Shown here: piece by piece, positions 1 through 8,090 of the stretch
How positions within the stretch are numbered: the stretch's first letter is position 1
Layout of the letters: each line of letters starts with the position of its first letter
Assembly: GCF_001428105.1 (NCBI RefSeq)
Contig: NZ_LMSJ01000012.1
Span: 370,569-434,568, forward strand
DNA: 64,000 nt
Origin: Paenibacillus sp. Soil766
Lineage (GTDB): Bacteria > Bacillota > Bacilli > Paenibacillales > NBRC-103111
Direction: 5' to 3'
The notes under the pieces: generated by a model
Seen by the model: the letters and a program-made list of their open reading frames with translations, nothing else
The model's database searches: none
What the model was told of the DNA's origin: nothing
Translations under genes and position numbers: made by a program

Positions 1-103
1 TTAGGTTAAACAAGGGCAAAGCGAACCTATTTTACAAATAATTAAGGGGGCTTGTCCGTATCAAAGTGGAAAGACAAGTAACGTTCTTTCTTCAAGTCAG
101 CGT

Positions 104-151
104 AAAAAGAACCGATCTCAACCATGAAGCACATGGCGATATCGGTTCTTT
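104..151 (-). terminator. Rho-independent terminator of the FAD oxidoreductase gene
   Basis: An 11-bp perfect stem (AAAGAACCGAT paired with ATCGGTTCTTT) lies just past the stop of the leftward gene. Read leftward it is followed by a run of U. The loop is long, about 24 nt. Confidence 0.75.
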
Positions 152-163
152 ATGAGTACTATT

Positions 164-2410
164 TTAACTGTAACAACGTAATTCCACGATTTCGGCACGC
201 GCTGAGCCATTCGTTGACGCCACTACGACCCGAAGACGGTTCGTTCGTACAGAGCTGTCTAACACATGAACATGGTGCCGAGTATGATTGTTAGTTTCCT
301 CAACAACTGTTGTCCACGATTCCCCAACCCATGCTTGCACCGTATAATCTTTAACTAATTCAGGGATAATTTCGAATTCAGTCCGATGATGATGCAAATT
401 AATTAAATCCTCATTGACGTCATCGTTGAACGTTATATGCACTTCCCCAATGCTATGAGTTTCTGTCCAGCTGGCTTCGAGCCATTCCTCAGCACCACTG
501 TCTCCAGCGGAAGACCACAGATGCGGACTACCATAAGGCCGTTTGTGGCCGTCAGCTGCCTTTTCAGCCGCATAAGCGGAAGTTGGCGAGAGTAATCGGA
601 AACAAAACGGCTTTCGATTGAAGTTTTTCGGACTCCAGTCGATCACAGGTTGATCAGGTTGCATTTCCCCAAAGTCAGCGGTACTTGTCGTGACCGTATT
701 ATTCTTAAAGGACAGTACACCAGACTGCGGGCGATCGGATAGATGTACAGCTAGAGCAGGGTTGCTTTTGAGCACGATGAATGCGTTCTGAGCTTGTGCA
801 GGCTCCCATTGCAAAGCAGCAGTGACCCATTGCTCAGATCCCTCACTAACAGGCACTACAACGGATGCAACCAATGTATGAGGGACGTAATTCTGAGGCT
901 TGCCTGTGTCCCACAGTTCGACAGTAAGCTCTGTAGCAGCAGTCGCATCGATTAATAGCTCTAAGCCATTAATAAACGGATCTACGGGCACTAGAAGCCC
1001 TACAGGCGTCTCCAAAGGATAAACACCAGCCGACTGCTCCAAAGCCAGCTCTGTCAGCGTGCTGGAGGCCGTCAGCGTCGCGCTGCGAACGAGATCTCCC
1101 TCGTCGTTATTCACCACACCGAGAATCGACGCATCCTGCCGCAGCAGCGTCTGCTGCAGCTCGTTCAAGTGCTCGCTGTGCAGCTCACGAGGCGAGACTC
1201 CTTTGGCTGCGCACAGGGCTGCGCCCGTACCCGCAGCTTCGCCAATAACAGCACATGTCGCCATGACACGTGTTGTGCCGAAAGCAACGTGGGACGCGCT
1301 GATATTGCGTCCAGCCATGAGCATATTCGACACATTGGTCGAATAAAGGGAACGGAACGGGATATGATAGGAACCATCCATATGCATATGTTTAGAGCCG
1401 CTTTCCGTTGAATACATGCCTTGAGGCGGATGCAAATCAATGGACCAGCCACCGAAGGCAACGCGGTCCTCGAAGAACTCTTGGGCAATCACGTCATTTT
1501 GATTCAGGACATAGTCCCCGACGAAACGGCGATATTCCCTTTTCCCTGGAATTGAACCGATCCATTCCAATGTTAAATTCGCACTGTCAAATTTCCCTGA
1601 GTTTTTGATATAGTTCCAAATCCCATAGATAACGGAGGAAAGCTCATCGCGAATTCTCTCATTATCATGGACCGTATCATGCTCACCGCCCCATTCAATC
1701 CACCAGTAAGCGCATCCATTATCGCCGCTGCGAATAACGCGTTTCAGGGGAATCGAAGTTTGTGTAATATCTTTCGCAAAGCTCGGAGCTATATATTTGA
1801 CAGGGCGGCCAGCATCCTTCGTGTAGAAGAGCAGTGTGCTTCCCAGTGTAATATCATCCGGCACGAGTGGCGCCCATTCTTCATTAAATTCATGTTGAGC
1901 TTCCCGACCGATACGGAATTTAGCACCAGCGAGGAAGCCAACTAGACCGTCCCCCGTACAATCGAGGAAAACACCACTTTCGAAACGAATTCTTCGCTCC
2001 GAGCCCATCATCCAACCTGTGACAGCTTGAATGGTGCGATTATTATCATCACCTGAGGCATCAACCTCGTGCACATCTGTGTTTAAGAACAAGGTAATAT
2101 TCGGCTCAGCTTTCACCTTTTCAAGGACAATTAAATCCCAGATATAAGGATTACCATCGATATTGCGATATTGGTTCTCCACAAAGAGTTCACCCATGAT
2201 GCCAGTTTCGCGGGCATTTCGGTGGATACCATGCGAGGTGGCACCACACACCCATACGCGTATTTCACTGCTGGCATTTCCGCCAAGTACCGGACGATTT
2301 TGAACCAGAGAAACAGTTTGACCTAATCGTGCTGCTGCAACAGCTGCACAAACGCCTGCCAAGCCACCGCCAACGACTGTGATATCAGATGTAACGATTT
2401 CATGCTTCAT
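164..2410 (-). CDS. FAD-dependent oxidoreductase with C-terminal carbohydrate-binding-like domain
   Basis: Probable cytosolic FAD-dependent dehydrogenase of the FAD_oxidored type (PF12831-like), 748 residues. The N-terminus has a Rossmann dinucleotide motif, G14-x-G16-x-x-G19, followed by the PVLGGNASSE segment typical of this family. After about residue 440 the protein turns into beta-rich sequence, and residues of about 620-748 resemble a discoidin/galactose-binding-like domain. I chose the ATG at 2410 because the GAGGTG ribosome binding site lies 6 nt upstream; an in-frame GTG at 2419 overlaps that site. The divergent AraC-family gene next door suggests substrate-induced control. Family members often sit in polysaccharide-use clusters, so a sugar or sugar-acid substrate is likely, but the substrate cannot be read from sequence. 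Confidence 0.85.
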   Translation of the reverse strand: MKHEIVTSDITVVGGGLAGVCAAVAAARLGQTVSLVQNRPVLGGNASSEIRVWVCGATSHGIHRNARETGIMGELFVENQYRNIDGNPYIWDLIVLEKVKAEPNITLFLNTDVHEVDASGDDNNRTIQAVTGWMMGSERRIRFESGVFLDCTGDGLVGFLAGAKFRIGREAQHEFNEEWAPLVPDDITLGSTLLFYTKDAGRPVKYIAPSFAKDITQTSIPLKRVIRSGDNGCAYWWIEWGGEHDTVHDNERIRDELSSVIYGIWNYIKNSGKFDSANLTLEWIGSIPGKREYRRFVGDYVLNQNDVIAQEFFEDRVAFGGWSIDLHPPQGMYSTESGSKHMHMDGSYHIPFRSLYSTNVSNMLMAGRNISASHVAFGTTRVMATCAVIGEAAGTGAALCAAKGVSPRELHSEHLNELQQTLLRQDASILGVVNNDEGDLVRSATLTASSTLTELALEQSAGVYPLETPVGLLVPVDPFINGLELLIDATAATELTVELWDTGKPQNYVPHTLVASVVVPVSEGSEQWVTAALQWEPAQAQNAFIVLKSNPALAVHLSDRPQSGVLSFKNNTVTTSTADFGEMQPDQPVIDWSPKNFNRKPFCFRLLSPTSAYAAEKAADGHKRPYGSPHLWSSAGDSGAEEWLEASWTETHSIGEVHITFNDDVNEDLINLHHHRTEFEIIPELVKDYTVQAWVGESWTTVVEETNNHTRHHVHVLDSSVRTNRLRVVVASTNGSARAEIVELRCYS
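317..362. other. No separate feature (interior of the FAD oxidoreductase gene)
   Basis: This stretch encodes the discoidin-like C-terminus of the leftward oxidoreductase. I see no independent signal here and list it only so that it is not confused with the terminator at 3317-3362. Confidence 0.3.
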
Positions 2411-2530
2411 TATGAGCACCTCACTAGTATTAGAATATCTATGCTTTCATTCTAAAATAGCTTATATCCTTTTAACATACAGTGAGTTACAATTAGCATA
2501 TACTTTATTTCATCCATTGGAGAGTGTGTC

Positions 2531-3310
2531 ATGATTTATCGCGATCCAGCCTTAAAACTCTTGTCTCATGTGTATTGGCATCAGAAAAAAGAGTTTATGT
2601 TTGAGCGTGATGACTACCCTTGCTGGACGTTGTTTGCGGTGGAAGAAGGGAGCTTCTTCTATGAAATTCGTACGGAGCAAGGAGAGGCTAGATTCGGAGA
2701 TCTGGTGCTTTGCCCCCCTCGAACCGTGTTTCGTAGAAAAACGATCGAGCCGCTGACTTTTCATTTTATACAATTTATAGGGGAACCCCATATGGAACAC
2801 GAAGCTATCTGGAAGGGAAAGCTGTCCGTACAAGATCTGCCGCGCCTGACGTCCAGTTATCGCTATTTGCGATCTATGCAAGGGTGGGATGAAGAGAGCA
2901 CACAGCATAAGTTGCACCTTGTGAATGATCTGTTCCGAATCGTACAAATGGAAAATCTTATCAAGGAGGGCTCACCTGCAACTATTATAGATGGAGATAT
3001 GGAGCATGCACGGGGCTTTCTGACCGATCATGCGTTCGGTAATCTATCGATGCTGGAATTAGCCACTTCTTTGGGACTGACGCCTGTTCAATTTACCCGC
3101 AGGTTTCGGAAAGCCTTTGCCCAAACACCAACCGAATTTATTAATGACTTGCGTCTTACGCGTGCGAAACATCTGCTGGAAAATACGACATTCACTCTGG
3201 ATATGATTGCGGTCCAATGTGGATATGAGAATGGCTTTTACTTGAGCCGAGTGTTTACGCAAAAAATCGGCAAGGCACCCTCCTTGTACCGCAGTATGCA
3301 TCGGGTATAG
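2531..3310 (+). CDS. AraC-family transcriptional regulator
   Basis: DNA-binding regulator of 259 residues. Residues of about 20-90 form a cupin-like ligand-sensing N-terminus. Residues of about 157-258 carry two helix-turn-helix motifs, including LSMLELATSLGLTPVQFTRR and the family signature IAVQCGYENGFYLSRVF. It is transcribed away from the FAD oxidoreductase gene across a 120-bp intergenic region and is most likely its activator. The ligand is unknown but the domain order matches sugar-responsive AraC proteins. Confidence 0.9.
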   Translation: MIYRDPALKLLSHVYWHQKKEFMFERDDYPCWTLFAVEEGSFFYEIRTEQGEARFGDLVLCPPRTVFRRKTIEPLTFHFIQFIGEPHMEHEAIWKGKLSVQDLPRLTSSYRYLRSMQGWDEESTQHKLHLVNDLFRIVQMENLIKEGSPATIIDGDMEHARGFLTDHAFGNLSMLELATSLGLTPVQFTRRFRKAFAQTPTEFINDLRLTRAKHLLENTTFTLDMIAVQCGYENGFYLSRVFTQKIGKAPSLYRSMHRV

Positions 3311-3316
3311 CACAAA

Positions 3317-3362
3317 AGCACAACCCCCCAGATCTTCATAGAAGACTGGGGGGTTGTGTGCT
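3317..3362. terminator. Bidirectional Rho-independent terminator
   Basis: A very strong GC-rich hairpin, AGCACAACCCCCCAG paired with CTGGGGGGTTGTGTGCT, separates the rightward AraC gene from the leftward AI-2E-type transporter gene. It ends both transcripts. Confidence 0.85.
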
Positions 3363-3367
3363 AAAGG

Positions 3368-4480
3368 CTAATTGCCCGTATACGGCAGTTTTCCTTCGGT
3401 ATATTCGTTCTCAGGCTTACGAATCCAACGCTGTAAGTAGCCTTGTGTATGTAAGGCTTTGATCAGAATGATCAGCACTGGCGAGAGAATCACCCCGGCT
3501 ACCCCAAAGAGGGAGAGGGAAATAATCATGAATGCTAAGGTTGTAAATGCCGAGACACCTAGAGATTCACCTGTGATTTTGGGCTCCATTATCTGTCTAA
3601 CGAGAATGACTACGAGGAGCAACGCACTTAGCCAAATCGCCAGTGTTGTATTCCCAACAATGAACAAGTAAATAATCCAAGGGATGAATAAGGTGGAGAC
3701 GCCGAGCAACGGCAGGACATCAAAAATCGCAGATAGAAGCGCGATAGAGAACGCGTTATTCACATTCAGTACGAGCAAGGCAATAAAGACAACGATGAAA
3801 GTCAGTGTAATGAGCTTGGCTTGTGCTTTTATGTAAGATACGATCCCCTTCACGACATTTTCTTTGAGAAAAAAGAAGACGGATTTGAAGGTATTCGGTG
3901 TTTGCTCACTTGCAATACGTTTCCAAGATTCAATTTCGATGCTTAAGAAGTATGCGAGAATGATGCCGACGATGAAATTGAACATGAACGTGGAGAAGGA
4001 GGTCAGGGAAGCCACTAAGCCTGATAAAAAGGCGACAAGGAACGTAGAAGCTTTGCCAGCAAATTGGCCAGCATAATCTTTGGCTTTGCCAGTTACATCG
4101 TCAGGCAGGGCTTGGAAGCGATCATTTAACTCGGCAATCCGATGAATAATCTGCTCATTGAAAACCGCCGCATAGTCATCGATTTTATCCACAAGACTCA
4201 TGATCTGACTGGTGAAAATGACGACTGCCCCTGCTAATGCCCCTAAAATGATAAGGACGAAAACTAACGTTGAGATAGCGGAAGCTAAAGATTTGCTCAT
4301 CCCTTTACGATTCAAGAACCGAGCTAATGGCTCGATCATCATGAATATAATCAAAGCCAAGAAGATTGGCGTGGCGATGGCGTACAAATAACTGAATAAC
4401 AGCATGAATAAGTAGACGGTTAATGCGATGAGCCCTATATCAAATACCGTACGCCAATATTTCTTGTAAAAAGAAAGCAT
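3368..4480 (-). CDS. AI-2E family transporter (PerM/YtvI-like membrane protein)
   Basis: Integral membrane protein of 370 residues, the usual length for the AI-2E/PerM family (PF01594). There are hydrophobic pairs at the N-terminus, a soluble middle segment (about 100-150), and a C-terminal bundle of helices with the conserved region DVLPLLGVSTLFIPWIIYLF. Family members range from autoinducer-2 exporters to Na+/H+ antiporters, so the substrate is not assignable. The start lies only 18 nt after the map stop, so the two genes are probably one transcript. The membrane-segment count was judged by eye. Confidence 0.85.
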   Translation of the reverse strand: MLSFYKKYWRTVFDIGLIALTVYLFMLLFSYLYAIATPIFLALIIFMMIEPLARFLNRKGMSKSLASAISTLVFVLIILGALAGAVVIFTSQIMSLVDKIDDYAAVFNEQIIHRIAELNDRFQALPDDVTGKAKDYAGQFAGKASTFLVAFLSGLVASLTSFSTFMFNFIVGIILAYFLSIEIESWKRIASEQTPNTFKSVFFFLKENVVKGIVSYIKAQAKLITLTFIVVFIALLVLNVNNAFSIALLSAIFDVLPLLGVSTLFIPWIIYLFIVGNTTLAIWLSALLLVVILVRQIMEPKITGESLGVSAFTTLAFMIISLSLFGVAGVILSPVLIILIKALHTQGYLQRWIRKPENEYTEGKLPYTGN

Positions 4481-4498
4481 CCCTTTTCCCCCAGATCG

Positions 4499-5245
4499 TT
4501 ATTGTTCAGTTAAAATAATCGGTCCATTACTTGTGATCGCAATCGTGTGCTCGTATTGAGCAGATAGGCTGCCATCGTACGTTCTAGCTGTCCAGCCATC
4601 TTGGTCAACTTTGGAGTGATATTTACCTACATTAAGCATAGGTTCAATGGTGAAAACCATGCCTTCCTTGATGCGCGGCCCTTTACCTGCGGGTCCATAA
4701 TGAGGCACTTGAGGTTCTTCATGCATCTCGGAGCCAATTCCGTGACCGATGAAGTCTCTAACAACGGAGAAGCCTTGTGACTCGGCATAGACTTGTATGG
4801 CATTGGCGACATCGCCGATCCGATTGCCGACGACAGCTTTTTCAATGCCTTTATATAAGGACTCCTTGGTAACTTGCAGGAGTTTCTCAGCAACAGGGGA
4901 GATCGTACCCACCGCATAAGACCAAGCGGAATCAGCTAACCACCCATCGATGCGAACGACCATGTCAATCGTAACAATGTCACCATCATTTAGCGGTTCT
5001 TTCTTCGGGAAGCCATGACAGATGACGTCATTAACCGAAGCGCAGGTTGCGTAGGGGTAGCCGTGATACCCCTTTTGCTCAGGCGTAGCGCCGTGTTTGG
5101 CCAGAAAGCCTTCAACAAATTGGTCGATTTCCCACGAAGTAATGCCTGGGCGAATCATTTTCGCGATTTCTTTATGGCAATCGGCAAGGATTCGGCCTGC
5201 TTTCCCCATGGCTTCAATCTGTTCTTTTGTTTTAATCGTAATCAT
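4499..5245 (-). CDS. map: Methionine aminopeptidase, type I
   Basis: Removes the initiator methionine from new proteins. It has 248 residues, a type I enzyme without a zinc-finger extension. The five metal ligands are visible in context: the two Asp of the TIDMVVRIDGWLADS region, the His in GHGIGSEMHEEPQVPHYGP, Glu in FTIEPML and Glu in QYEHTIAI. I chose ATG 5245 over the adjacent in-frame TTG 5248 because GGAGAG lies 7 nt upstream. The gene stands apart from the ribosomal-protein operon where map usually lies, so this may be a second copy. Confidence 0.93.
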   Translation of the reverse strand: MITIKTKEQIEAMGKAGRILADCHKEIAKMIRPGITSWEIDQFVEGFLAKHGATPEQKGYHGYPYATCASVNDVICHGFPKKEPLNDGDIVTIDMVVRIDGWLADSAWSYAVGTISPVAEKLLQVTKESLYKGIEKAVVGNRIGDVANAIQVYAESQGFSVVRDFIGHGIGSEMHEEPQVPHYGPAGKGPRIKEGMVFTIEPMLNVGKYHSKVDQDGWTARTYDGSLSAQYEHTIAITSNGPIILTEQ

Positions 5246-5285
5246 CAAGTTTCTCTCCTCTTGGGCTAGCTTCCCTAATTGTTCA

Positions 5286-5645
5286 TTATGTCCATTTTGC
5301 TGACCAAAGCTTCATCTCTCTAATAATTTGATGCAGATCCTGCCCTTTTGGTGTCAAGGTATACTCAACAGTAACAGGAACTGTAGGGAACGCCATGCGC
5401 TCAAGAACCCCATGTTCTTCTAAATGTCGCAAAATATCAGTAAGGGACTTGGGACTGATACCCGTAATTTGGCGCTGAAGCTCTCCGAAACGCTTCGTTC
5501 CACAGAATAATTCACGAAGGACAAGAAATGCCCATTTCCCGCCAATAACCTCCAAGGTTCGTTCAACGGAACATTCGATTTCTTTTGGGATTTTGGGAAC
5601 ATAGTTGCTAAGTGGAGCGACTTTTTCATTTTCCAAAGTTGACAT
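5286..5645 (-). CDS. HxlR-family winged-helix regulator
   Basis: DNA-binding protein of 119 residues from the ATG at 5645, which has AAAGGAAG 7 nt upstream. The HxlR signature is clear: CSVERTLEVIGGKWAFLVLRELFCGTKRF, then GISPKSLTDILRHLEEHGVLER. Many relatives (YodB, CatR, HypR) sense quinones or electrophiles through an N-terminal cysteine; here the only early cysteine is in the IECSVE segment, in the expected place. A candidate operator at 5681-5700 suggests autoregulation. No target enzyme is adjacent. Confidence 0.88.
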   Translation of the reverse strand: MSTLENEKVAPLSNYVPKIPKEIECSVERTLEVIGGKWAFLVLRELFCGTKRFGELQRQITGISPKSLTDILRHLEEHGVLERMAFPTVPVTVEYTLTPKGQDLHQIIREMKLWSAKWT

Positions 5646-5680
5646 GAGATCGCTTCCTTTCATCAAAATTGTGCAAGGTA

Positions 5681-5700
5681 CTTACTTTAAGGTTAGTAAG
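5681..5700. promoter_or_regulatory. Candidate HxlR-type operator
   Basis: CTTACT and AGTAAG form an inverted repeat with an 8-nt spacer, extended by one more A-T pair outside. It lies 35 nt upstream of the HxlR start codon. The TACT-Nx-AGTA form resembles sites reported for YodB-like regulators. Binding is inferred. Confidence 0.45.
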
Positions 5701-5794
5701 TTAACAATTTGTAATAAGGGATTATTACTCATACTACTATGTATTTTAAAGTTCCTTATGGAATTTGGCAATAGAAGGGCAGAATAGGACGAGG

Positions 5795-5823
5795 TTGATT
5801 TCATGCGCTAGATTCTTTACAAT
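5795..5823 (+). promoter_or_regulatory. SigA-type promoter for the IscA-like/DUF1450 pair
   Basis: TTGATT and TACAAT are separated by exactly 17 nt, and the start codon follows about 40 nt later. Confidence 0.6.
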
Positions 5824-5864
5824 AGAACTAAATTAAAATTTATTGTTTCAGGAGATGTGTACAT

Positions 5865-6167
5865 ATGAAAGTCAAAATTTCTCGCAATGCAGCAAAGGTA
5901 CTTCAAGTGGAGCTTAATAAAGAAGAAAACCAAGGTTTGTTGGTTCGTGTACAAGTGACGCATAAGCATGGTGATCATGCTCACTATGGTTTGGGTCTTG
6001 ATGATAAAACAGCAAATGATGTTGTGGTAAACACAGACAAAGGCATCGATGTATTGTTAGATCAAACAGAGCCGCTTCTAGACGGAATTCGCATTGACTA
6101 CTTCTACACACCTGAGGAAGGCTTCATGATTACTAACCCAAGTAAGGGGAACCACGGAGACCACTAA
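5865..6167 (+). CDS. HesB/IscA-fold protein lacking cysteines
   Basis: A 100-residue protein resembling the HesB/IscA-like family found in Bacillota (YneR-type). The order NAAKVLQ... LLVRVQVTHKHGDHAHYGLGLDD... GIDVLLD... LLDGIRIDYFYTPEEGFMITNP follows the A-type carrier fold. It has no cysteine at all, so the CxnCGC cluster ligands of true IscA are missing and it is unlikely to carry Fe-S clusters that way. A His-rich segment (HKHGDHAHYG) and a His-containing C-terminus could bind metal. The start has GGAGATG upstream. Its stop overlaps the next gene by one base (TAATG), implying coupled translation. Confidence 0.75.
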   Translation: MKVKISRNAAKVLQVELNKEENQGLLVRVQVTHKHGDHAHYGLGLDDKTANDVVVNTDKGIDVLLDQTEPLLDGIRIDYFYTPEEGFMITNPSKGNHGDH

Positions 6168-6388
6168 TGCGGAATGATATTCGCATTTGTGATAAATGCA
6201 AACACATGAAGGTGAAATCGGCACTTGCCAAAATAAGTGCCATGGCACCGGACACGGAAGTCAAAGTTGCGTGCAAATCGTATTGCGGTCCATGTTCAAG
6301 ATTCGCATTCATCTTTATTAATGGCCGTTATATAACGGGCGCAACCGAAGACGAAGCCATCGAAAAAGCGAAGAAATACGTGAAATGA
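6167..6388 (+). CDS. DUF1450 family small protein (YuzB-like)
   Basis: A 73-residue soluble protein of the DUF1450 type. It has two cysteine pairs: CDKCKHMKVK near the N-terminus and CKSYCGPCSRFAFIFINGRY in the middle, which could bind a metal or form disulfides. Function is unknown. It is translationally coupled to the cysteine-free IscA-like protein before it, which may mean the two act together. Confidence 0.8.
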   Translation: MRNDIRICDKCKHMKVKSALAKISAMAPDTEVKVACKSYCGPCSRFAFIFINGRYITGATEDEAIEKAKKYVK

Positions 6389-6390
6389 TC

Positions 6391-6427
6391 AAAAAGCATC
6401 CGTCCAATGTGGACAGGATGCTTTTTT
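6391..6427. terminator. Rho-independent terminator between convergent genes
   Basis: AAAAAGCATC-cGTCC-aatgt-GGAC-aGGATGCTTTTTT forms a strong hairpin with T runs usable on both strands. Confidence 0.85.
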
Positions 6428-6445
6428 GTACTTGATAAGCTGGAG

Positions 6446-6940
6446 TCAGGCGTGAACAGCGGATTTCTCAATCAGCTTACGAATTTCACGATCGATCTTG
6501 TGAGGCTTCGTAGTCGGAGAGAAGCGTTTGATCACATTACCGTTACCATCAACTAGGAATTTCGTGAAATTCCACTTGATGCCAGATCCGAATAGGCCGG
6601 ATGCTTTACTCTTCAAATAACGATACAACGGATGAGCATCTGAGCCATTCACATCGATCTTGGCGAATAACGGGAAGTTCACACCAAAATTAAGCTGGCA
6701 CGCCTGTTCAACTTGTTTATTATCACCTGGCTCCTGATCTTTGAATTGATTACAGGGAAAGCCGAGGACACTGAAGCCTTGATCTTTATAGGTGTCGTGT
6801 AGCTCTTGAAGCCCTTTGAATTGAGGAGCTAATCCACATTTCGTTGCTGTATTTACAATAAGTAGCACTTGATTGTTGTAATCGGCAAGGGATTTCTCAT
6901 CCCCGCGAATCGTCTTCACTTGAAATTGATGTACACTCAT
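6446..6940 (-). CDS. Glutathione peroxidase family protein (thioredoxin-type peroxidase)
   Basis: Reduces hydroperoxides. The 164 residues are the usual length. The catalytic Cys35 sits in NTATKCGLAPQFKGLQ, and the FPCNQF and WNFTKFLVDG motifs carry the partner Gln, Trp and Asn. The second cysteine in FPCNQF is the usual resolving cysteine of thioredoxin-dependent members, so the reductant is more likely thioredoxin than glutathione. AAGGG lies 10 nt before the ATG. Confidence 0.92.
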   Translation of the reverse strand: MSVHQFQVKTIRGDEKSLADYNNQVLLIVNTATKCGLAPQFKGLQELHDTYKDQGFSVLGFPCNQFKDQEPGDNKQVEQACQLNFGVNFPLFAKIDVNGSDAHPLYRYLKSKASGLFGSGIKWNFTKFLVDGNGNVIKRFSPTTKPHKIDREIRKLIEKSAVHA

Positions 6941-7010
6941 AGTGACACTACCCTTCGCAATTAATATTTATCACAATTTAATTGTACACAATTTTAATTC
7001 AAATGAAAAG

Positions 7011-7901
7011 TTATGTTTTCACCAAATCTTCTAATGCGCCTGTCAGCCAAGGAAACCGCCACTCAAACCCATGCTCTTGCAATACACGAGGAATGACCTT
7101 TTGACCTTCAAGGAGCAGGACAGATAGCTCGCCAAAAATCAACTTCATCATAAATGCGGGAACGGGGAAGAGATTGGGTCTTCGCATGACAGCCGCAATC
7201 GCGCGTCCCAATTGCTTATTCGTTACCGGATTTGGTGCTGTGGCGTTAACGGGACCAACAATCGAGTCATTCTGAACGCAAAAGTCAATCATTCTCACCA
7301 TATCGTCGATGTGAATCCAAGAATGCCATTGTCTGCCACTGCCCACGGTGCCGCCAACACCAAGCTTATATGGAAGCGCCATTTTGGGGAACGCGCCTTC
7401 TTTATTATCCAACACAAGACCAACCCGCACCTTCACAAGACGTGTTCCTTGGATAAGATCAGCGGCAGCTTCCCATTGCTTAACAACGCTTGCTAAGAAA
7501 TCCGTCTGTCGATAAGGACTCGTCTCGTCAAAGGTATCCGTCTCCGAAATGCCGTAATACGACATACCTGAAGCATTCACAACAACCTTAGGCTTCGGGT
7601 CCATTTGGGCCACTAACTTGGCTACATGCTCAGCGGCTTGAAATCGGGATTGTACAATTCGCGCCTTAGCCGCTTGCGTCCAACGTTGACTGATGGATTC
7701 ACCCGCCAAATTTACGATAGCATCAAGATCTGCAAGCAATTCCGTATTTCGATCCAACTCGTCCCACGTTAACGTTCTAACACCTGGTACCTGCTTCGAA
7801 GATGAGCGGGATATATTAATAAGTTCGTGACCTTCTCCTAACCAGTAAGTGATTAATCGTTTTCCGATAAACCCGCTGCCGCCTGTGATCGCTATTTTCA
7901 T
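7011..7901 (-). CDS. TIGR01777-type NAD(P)-binding epimerase-like protein (YfhF-like)
   Basis: An SDR-fold protein of 296 residues. The cofactor motif is TGGSGFIGKRL at the very N-terminus. Substrate and catalytic regions include VVNASGMSYYGISETDTFDE and WHSWIHIDDMVRMI, and the C-terminal DUF1731 segment PNLFPVPAFMMKLIFGE is present. Proteins of this kind are annotated as cell-division inhibitor SulA-like, but enzymatic function is undetermined. I chose ATG 7901, preceded by GGAGGTG at 7 nt, rather than an upstream start that would add 22 unrelated residues. Confidence 0.88.
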   Translation of the reverse strand: MKIAITGGSGFIGKRLITYWLGEGHELINISRSSSKQVPGVRTLTWDELDRNTELLADLDAIVNLAGESISQRWTQAAKARIVQSRFQAAEHVAKLVAQMDPKPKVVVNASGMSYYGISETDTFDETSPYRQTDFLASVVKQWEAAADLIQGTRLVKVRVGLVLDNKEGAFPKMALPYKLGVGGTVGSGRQWHSWIHIDDMVRMIDFCVQNDSIVGPVNATAPNPVTNKQLGRAIAAVMRRPNLFPVPAFMMKLIFGELSVLLLEGQKVIPRVLQEHGFEWRFPWLTGALEDLVKT

Positions 7902-8090
7902 ATTCAAGCACCTCCATATCATCATTATAAATTCATCATCCAATAAATACCATTGAAGTGAATGCAATAGAGAAAGGTAAACTTCTCCGTCTGAAATAAC
8001 GACATTATTCGCTATTTTCGTGTATAATTGGAATTCGGTTATTAATTAACCAAAGGGTAATTCGTGTATCAGCGAGAGGAGTCATCGTCT

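Noticed and set aside
317-362. A separate feature inside the FAD gene
   Set aside because: The listed placeholder carries no independent signal; it is plain coding sequence of the oxidoreductase.
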